Assembly (NCBI GenBank): GCA_905373665.1
Contig: CAJPTV010000041.1
Location: forward strand, 1-16,923
Direction of reading: 5' to 3'
Source: Bacteroidia bacterium
GTDB taxonomy: Bacteria; Bacteroidota; Bacteroidia; Bacteroidales; CAJPTX01
DNA length: 16,923 bases
Position numbers and translations under genes: made by a program. Numbering within the stretch: position 1 is the first letter of the stretch; every line of letters starts with the position of its first letter. Of this stretch, positions 12,920-16,923 are shown in pieces. The notes below the pieces were generated by a model. The model ran no database searches, was not told the DNA's origin, and saw only the letters and a list, made by a program, of their open reading frames with translations.

Positions 12920-14710
12920 CTAACGCACCTCAAACTGTTCGAGGTACTCTTTCTTATTCCCCACAAAGTCCGTCACGACGATCTTCAGACGATTCCGTCC
13001 CTTTTCCAAACCACGGAATGGCTGTTTATAATCTTGGAGCGGCTTCCCATTGAGAGAATACTGCAACTTCGCAACCCCAGTCATATTGTCTTGTGCACTG
13101 AGATAGATCATCGCATCCATCGGATAAACGGGCTTCCCATCAGCATCCTTCTCATTCGGATAAGCCTTCACGCTGATATAGTACGAGGCGCTCGGCGCAT
13201 CACTATCCACAATCACCATGAAGCTCTTCACGTTCCGATTCCCCACATTGTCATAACCAAAATACTCGATGTCGTGACGCCCCGAAGCAAGCCCATCAAG
13301 GTCAAAGGGGGCAGAATAAGCCTTCTCCCACGGGTCTCTATCTATCGCGTAAGCAAGGTGATGTAAGCCAGACTCCCCGTCTGAACCAGAAAGGCGAATC
13401 TCCGACTTGCTAGCAATAAACGTCGTGTCATTACGCGCATATTTCAACCCCCGTATCTGATAATCAATGGTCGGTCCTGTCAAATCCACAAAGACTTTAT
13501 CGATCTTCATCCGATACTCATAGAGCCCAGCACCATCAATCGTCGTGGTCGCATTATCCGTACTATCCACCGAATAATATTTTACCGTATGCCACCCCTG
13601 TACATTGGGCATATAAAATGGCTCGTCGTAAACATTAAACTCACCGCCATCAATCGAATAACGAACTTCCTTTACTCCAGAGTGATTGTCTACGGCAGTA
13701 ATCTTCATCTTCGTACGGCTCGAGAAATAAAGCTTATCGCCCACGAGGAACTTATCACCCAAAATATCCGAAATCGTTATCGGCGGCACAGCATCGACAT
13801 AGAACGTAAGGGGCTGCAACTCCTCCTTATTGTCCATCTTGTCAATCGAGTAATACTCAAGGGTATGGTTACCATCAGCAAGCTCCCTCAGACTAATCTT
13901 CAACTTCGGGATGTAGGTATGCCAAGCCCCTTGGTCTATCCGATAATACGTCATAAGCACACCGCTCAAAGCATCCGTAGACGACAAGTTGATTTGCGTA
14001 TAAGGGGTCACTGTATTATCCTCTCCAATCACAAGCCCGATGAGCTCGCTTTGCGTCTGTGGCGGCGTGATATCGCAATTCAGCACCTGTATGTGAATCG
14101 TTTCTCGATTCCCTACTCGGTCTTCTGCACAATAACGGACCTCATTTCTCCCCTCATTAACAAGCAAAATCTTCTCCGTGTAGGGCTGGAAGGGCGCTCC
14201 ATTGACCGAATAATAAATACCATTTACCCCACTGATATGATCCTTGGCAGAGAGCGTAAAAGCAGCCCCAGCACCAAGATAACGATTTGAGCCCATCGTC
14301 CCCTTATTATCCGTTACACGAATGACGGTTTGAGGCGCCTGTCCATCCGCATACACCTCCCATAGAATCTCCCGCTGGGGTACAATAGCCTTCTTCGTGT
14401 CAGGATCGACTGCCCAACGCGTGCGCATAAAGTTTCTCCCCTCCGTATCAAAATAAAAAGGAGTACCATACTTGGGCATAGCCTCACTTTTAAGGATATG
14501 AAAATCCTCACCAGAAGCATTTTGTGAAAGAAGAAGATAGACGGGCAGATGCTTATTCCAGTAAAGACGCTCCGTGATCGGGTCTCTCCAGGTACGATAC
14601 TCTTCGGGTGGCAGCCCATCCTCTTGCTCCTGTCCAAAGACAGCCGTGTACTGCCCCGAGAGCAAAAGCAAAAGAGCAAACGAAAAAAGTAAGTGTAAAT
14701 ATTTTTTCAT
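12920..14710 (-). CDS. Exported protein with five OmpL47-type Ig-like repeats
   Basis: The frame opens at a GTG (14722), but the ATG at 14710 starts a textbook signal peptide (MKKYLHLLFSFALLLLLSG...VFGQ, 1-27), giving 596 residues. Residues 28-150 form a less repetitive head. Then come five copies of a motif S/T-G-(V/L)-x5-Y-(S/R/A)-(I/V/L)-(D/N), followed by G-x5-Y and ending Y/V-x2-D-x3-(G/D)-N, at about 160-202, 249-295, 344-386, 447-492 and 544-587. This is the OmpL47-type beta-sandwich pattern, likely binding a ligand or a surface partner. There is no LPxTG, no lipobox and no clear type IX secretion C-terminal domain, so a periplasmic or outer-membrane-associated location is most likely. 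The gene starts 18 bp after the stop of the SpoIIE phosphatase gene, suggesting joint expression. Confidence 0.85.
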   Translation of the reverse strand: MKKYLHLLFSFALLLLLSGQYTAVFGQEQEDGLPPEEYRTWRDPITERLYWNKHLPVYLLLSQNASGEDFHILKSEAMPKYGTPFYFDTEGRNFMRTRWAVDPDTKKAIVPQREILWEVYADGQAPQTVIRVTDNKGTMGSNRYLGAGAAFTLSAKDHISGVNGIYYSVNGAPFQPYTEKILLVNEGRNEVRYCAEDRVGNRETIHIQVLNCDITPPQTQSELIGLVIGEDNTVTPYTQINLSSTDALSGVLMTYYRIDQGAWHTYIPKLKISLRELADGNHTLEYYSIDKMDNKEELQPLTFYVDAVPPITISDILGDKFLVGDKLYFSSRTKMKITAVDNHSGVKEVRYSIDGGEFNVYDEPFYMPNVQGWHTVKYYSVDSTDNATTTIDGAGLYEYRMKIDKVFVDLTGPTIDYQIRGLKYARNDTTFIASKSEIRLSGSDGESGLHHLAYAIDRDPWEKAYSAPFDLDGLASGRHDIEYFGYDNVGNRNVKSFMVIVDSDAPSASYYISVKAYPNEKDADGKPVYPMDAMIYLSAQDNMTGVAKLQYSLNGKPLQDYKQPFRGLEKGRNRLKIVVTDFVGNKKEYLEQFEVR

Positions 14711-14728
14711 GAGAATGCGCACTTCGTG

Positions 14729-16657
14729 TTAAAGAGGACGGAAACCAAGGACTAGGATATCGTCTGTTTGCTCAGCTTTCCCCTTCCAATCGTTCAAACG
14801 GTTTAGCAAAATCTCCTGTTGGCGTTTACCGTCTTTACCAGCAAACGTCTCAATCGTCGTCTTTACTCGCTTCTTGGCAAAACGCTCGCCCGTTTCACTA
14901 AACTGGTCACAGATACCATCGGAGAAGATATAAAACCAACTTCCCTTCCGAATCGGGAGCTCATGTACTGGATATATAGGCGGCGTATCCCCCACCAACG
15001 GATTCCGATGGCCAAGGATATAACTAGAAGCATTGATTGACTCACAGCCGTCGTCGTTCAAAACATAGAGCCCCGTTCGTGAACCAGAAAAGCGAAGCAC
15101 CTTTCGTTCTCGATCTATAATACACAGGGAAATCTCCATCGAGTGGTACGGGATATCATTCTTCTTGTTGAGGACTCTAATCTCCGCATCCAAGACATGG
15201 AGAATCTCATTACAGTCCGTCAGCTTGTGGTCAAAAATAGCTTTGTCAAGGGTCATCATCCCGAGGATGGTAAGAAACGCTCCTGGTACCCCATGTCCCG
15301 TACAGTCTCCGAGTGCAATGATCATCTCCCCGGTCGGGAGTGCTCGGGCGTAATAGAAGTCTCCTGAGACGATCGCCAGCGGCTTCTCGACAAGCATATA
15401 GTCGACACAAAGCTCCTGAAGTGGCGTATTGTGCCCCAAGACGGCGTCTTGTATATTTTTAGAATAGAAGATACTGGCCTGAATCTCCTCATTCTTATGC
15501 ACTAAGAGCGTACGCGCCTCTTTTTCCTTTTGAAAGAGCGTGGCAAGCTCGCTCTTTTGCTCTTCTAGCTTAACGTTCTGTTTTTCAAGAATCAAGTTCT
15601 GTTCCTGAATCCGTACGTTTAGACGTATCTTCCGACGCCGATCCACCACCAAGTGTATGAGCAATACGGTCAAAAGAACCCCGATTAGTATAGCGGCCAC
15701 AAGATAGGTAATCGTATTCTTCCGCTCCAGACGGAGATGCTCATTCTCCAATTCCTGGGCTCGCTTATCTGCCTCAAGCGCTGAGCGCAGCTGCCCCGAC
15801 TTTACGAGCGAATCGACCAAAAGACGCTGCTCTGCCGTGAGTTCTTGTAGCTGCTCGGTCTTTCTAGCATTCGCCCGCTCTTGTGCTTGCAACTCAAGCT
15901 CCTGATTTCGCTTTTCCAGAAGAAGTTTTTCTTGTTCTATGCGCTGAAGCGCCAGTTCCTTCTTCGCTTCAACGACGGTTTGCCCGACCACGTACTCGTT
16001 AAACGAACGATAGAAGTCGTAATAATACATCGCCTTATCGGCCTTTCCCCACTTTTGGTAGGTCTCGGTAAGCATCCCATAGATGCTACGCATCTGCTTC
16101 TCGTCATTCGTCTCCCGCGCGTAACGCAAGCCCTCTTCGAGTTTTGCCACCGATTCCGAATAACGCGTCATGTTGTTGAGCACAACCGCCTCATTCACGA
16201 GCGCCGAGATAACCCCCAAGATATCGCCCTTAGCCTTCCGTACGGCAAGGGTCATCTCGAAATAGTCATAAGCCCTAGGGTAGTCAGCCTTATCCGCATA
16301 GATGAACGCGAGGTTACTATTGATCCCCGCGATACCGTTCTGATTTCCAAGACGCTGGTTGAGCTCAAGCGAACGATTAAAATACTCAACGGCTTTCTCG
16401 TAAGCGTTATGCACCCAAAACAACATCGCATTCTGATCGAGATTCCGCGCCGCTTCTTTCAAATTCCCACCCCTCAGATGGTATCTATAGAGACTATCGT
16501 ATTGATAGTGTGCTGCAGAATCATTGCGCGTAAAGGGGATAAATACATGCTGCGCCACAAGTGGCTCACGACTCCCCCACAGACACAAAACCACCACGCT
16601 AATCACCCAAAAACGTAAGGCTTGCGATGTGCCAGAGCGCCCAATGTTCCACACCAT
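14729..16657 (-). CDS. TPR-transmembrane-SpoIIE (PP2C-type) serine phosphatase
   Basis: A membrane-bound signalling phosphatase. The 642 residues run: an N-terminal hydrophobic signal/anchor (13-35), TPR-like helical repeats in the periplasm (about 50-215, e.g. AYEKAVEYFNRSLELNQRLG), a long coiled coil (225-315), a membrane helix (316-338), a second coiled coil (342-400) and a cytoplasmic SpoIIE/PP2C domain (about 425-640). Metal-binding aspartates are visible at D433 (VSGDFYYA), D451 (GDCTGHGVPGA), D580 (FSDG) and D632/D633 (TDD), so the phosphatase looks active. Similar TPR-SpoIIE fusions in Bacteroidota are thought to control anti-sigma-factor antagonists or envelope stress signalling, but no such partner lies in the window. 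It heads the run of minus-strand genes down to 10517. No convincing promoter box is seen in the 100 bases upstream. Confidence 0.93.
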   Translation of the reverse strand: MVWNIGRSGTSQALRFWVISVVVLCLWGSREPLVAQHVFIPFTRNDSAAHYQYDSLYRYHLRGGNLKEAARNLDQNAMLFWVHNAYEKAVEYFNRSLELNQRLGNQNGIAGINSNLAFIYADKADYPRAYDYFEMTLAVRKAKGDILGVISALVNEAVVLNNMTRYSESVAKLEEGLRYARETNDEKQMRSIYGMLTETYQKWGKADKAMYYYDFYRSFNEYVVGQTVVEAKKELALQRIEQEKLLLEKRNQELELQAQERANARKTEQLQELTAEQRLLVDSLVKSGQLRSALEADKRAQELENEHLRLERKNTITYLVAAILIGVLLTVLLIHLVVDRRRKIRLNVRIQEQNLILEKQNVKLEEQKSELATLFQKEKEARTLLVHKNEEIQASIFYSKNIQDAVLGHNTPLQELCVDYMLVEKPLAIVSGDFYYARALPTGEMIIALGDCTGHGVPGAFLTILGMMTLDKAIFDHKLTDCNEILHVLDAEIRVLNKKNDIPYHSMEISLCIIDRERKVLRFSGSRTGLYVLNDDGCESINASSYILGHRNPLVGDTPPIYPVHELPIRKGSWFYIFSDGICDQFSETGERFAKKRVKTTIETFAGKDGKRQQEILLNRLNDWKGKAEQTDDILVLGFRPL

Positions 16658-16811
16658 TATCCAACTGTTTACCAGAAAAGCACCGTAAAGAGCTTACGAA
16701 AATAACAAAAAATAGTTACAAAGCCCCCTCCTCTCATTGACCGATATTGCATATTCTTGCATCAAAAGTCATACCAAGAAGACAAAACAGCCGAACTCTC
16801 GTATCGTACAA

Positions 16812-16836
16812 GCGGCACGTCGTGCCGAGTTGCGAG
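16812..16836. repeat. Interspersed palindromic repeat, copy C
   Basis: The core CGGCACG-T-CGTGCCG (16813-16827) and its flank AGTTGCGAG match copies A and B in the same orientation. With the hairpins that follow it fills the right end of the 16658-16923 gene-free stretch upstream of the SpoIIE gene. Confidence 0.78.
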
Positions 16837-16864
16837 GGTGTGTCAAAACACAACACCTCTTTTT
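16834..16864 (+). terminator. Terminator-like hairpin
   Basis: GAGGGTGTGT (16834-16843) pairs imperfectly with ACACAACACCTC (16848-16859), with one bulged base and a short A-rich loop, followed by five T (16860-16864). It could terminate + strand transcripts, but no + strand gene lies directly upstream, so it may instead be part of the repeat cluster. Confidence 0.4.
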
Positions 16865-16878
16865 GCATCGATTCATTA

Positions 16879-16918
16879 TGCGCCTTACGGCGCAGGGCGT
16901 AGCATGCTGCGCCCCTAC
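16879..16918. repeat. Two further palindromes at the right edge
   Basis: TGCGCC (16879-16884) and GGCGCA (16889-16894) form a 6-bp stem with a TTAC loop. Directly next to it, GGGCGTAGC (16895-16903) and GCTGCGCCC (16906-16914) form a 9-bp arm pair with one T-G match, plus the CCCTAC tail found in copy B. The cluster continues towards the edge of the window and may be cut by it. Confidence 0.65.
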
Positions 16919-16923
16919 GTGTC

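Noticed and set aside
12834..12920. GTG start of the HI0933 flavoprotein at 12920
   Set aside because: The extra 29 residues precede the Rossmann motif without any family similarity. The ATG at 12833 has a purine-rich leader and gives the normal length.
13589..14290. Open frame of 233 residues on the + strand
   Set aside because: It is antisense to the OmpL47-type gene, whose own protein is clearly repetitive and complete. The antisense product has no recognisable domain.
15881..16618. Open frame of 245 residues on the + strand
   Set aside because: It is antisense to the TPR and coiled-coil part of the SpoIIE phosphatase, with a histidine/isoleucine-rich sequence typical of shadow frames.
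146..16918. Terminal inverted repeats of one large transposon
   Set aside because: All three copies are in direct orientation, each is itself palindromic, and no transposase or integrase is present in the window.

Overview
The window looks like chromosomal DNA from a Bacteroidota bacterium, most plausibly Porphyromonas or a close relative. This rests on gene content and style, not on a database match. The signs are: an ExbB with a cleaved signal peptide and a long exported N-terminus, followed by two different ExbD proteins; a SpoIIE-type phosphatase fused to TPRs and a membrane helix; secreted Ig-like proteins; roughly balanced GC content; few Shine-Dalgarno sites; and TAnnTTTG-type -7 promoter boxes.

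Layout. (1) Bases 1-1690, + strand: an isolated two-domain HsdS specificity subunit (type I restriction-modification) with no hsdM or hsdR in view. It sits between two terminators and is flanked by two direct copies of a palindromic intergenic repeat. (2) 1691-2683, +: an exported protein of unknown function, convergent with the next block. (3) 5844-2695, -: a small exported protein, thymidylate synthase and an exported M23 peptidase, spaced like one operon. (4) 5968-6258, +: a three-helix SemiSWEET sugar transporter ending in a clear terminator. (5) 6313-6710: a gene-free stretch between convergent units, holding a decayed tandem duplication and an AT-rich inverted repeat. (6) 9354-6711, -: tRNA-Ser(GGA), then ExbB, a four-helix membrane protein, ExbD and a second ExbD, then a terminator. 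This is a proton-driven energy-transduction operon without a tonB gene. (7) 10439-9411, -: cytoplasmic L-asparaginase with a TTG start. (8) 16657-10517, -: TPR-SpoIIE phosphatase, OmpL47-type Ig-repeat exported protein, HI0933-family flavoprotein and YbdG-like MscS channel, closely spaced. (9) 16658-16923: no gene; a third copy of the palindromic repeat and a cluster of hairpins.

How the genes fit together. Most of the window is housekeeping and envelope biology: dTMP synthesis, peptidoglycan hydrolysis, sugar passage, proton-motive-force coupling to the outer membrane, osmotic safety valve and signalling. The accessory part is the left edge, where the hsdS is built for domain shuffling (identical 23- and 30-bp repeats flank its first recognition domain) and lies in repeat-bounded DNA. 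I see no CRISPR array, prophage, transposase or complete defence system. The best candidates for new biology are the hsdS cassette with its palindromic repeats, the intercistronic GNRA hairpin before the first exbD, the four-helix protein lodged between exbB and exbD, and the decayed 84-bp tandem repeat.
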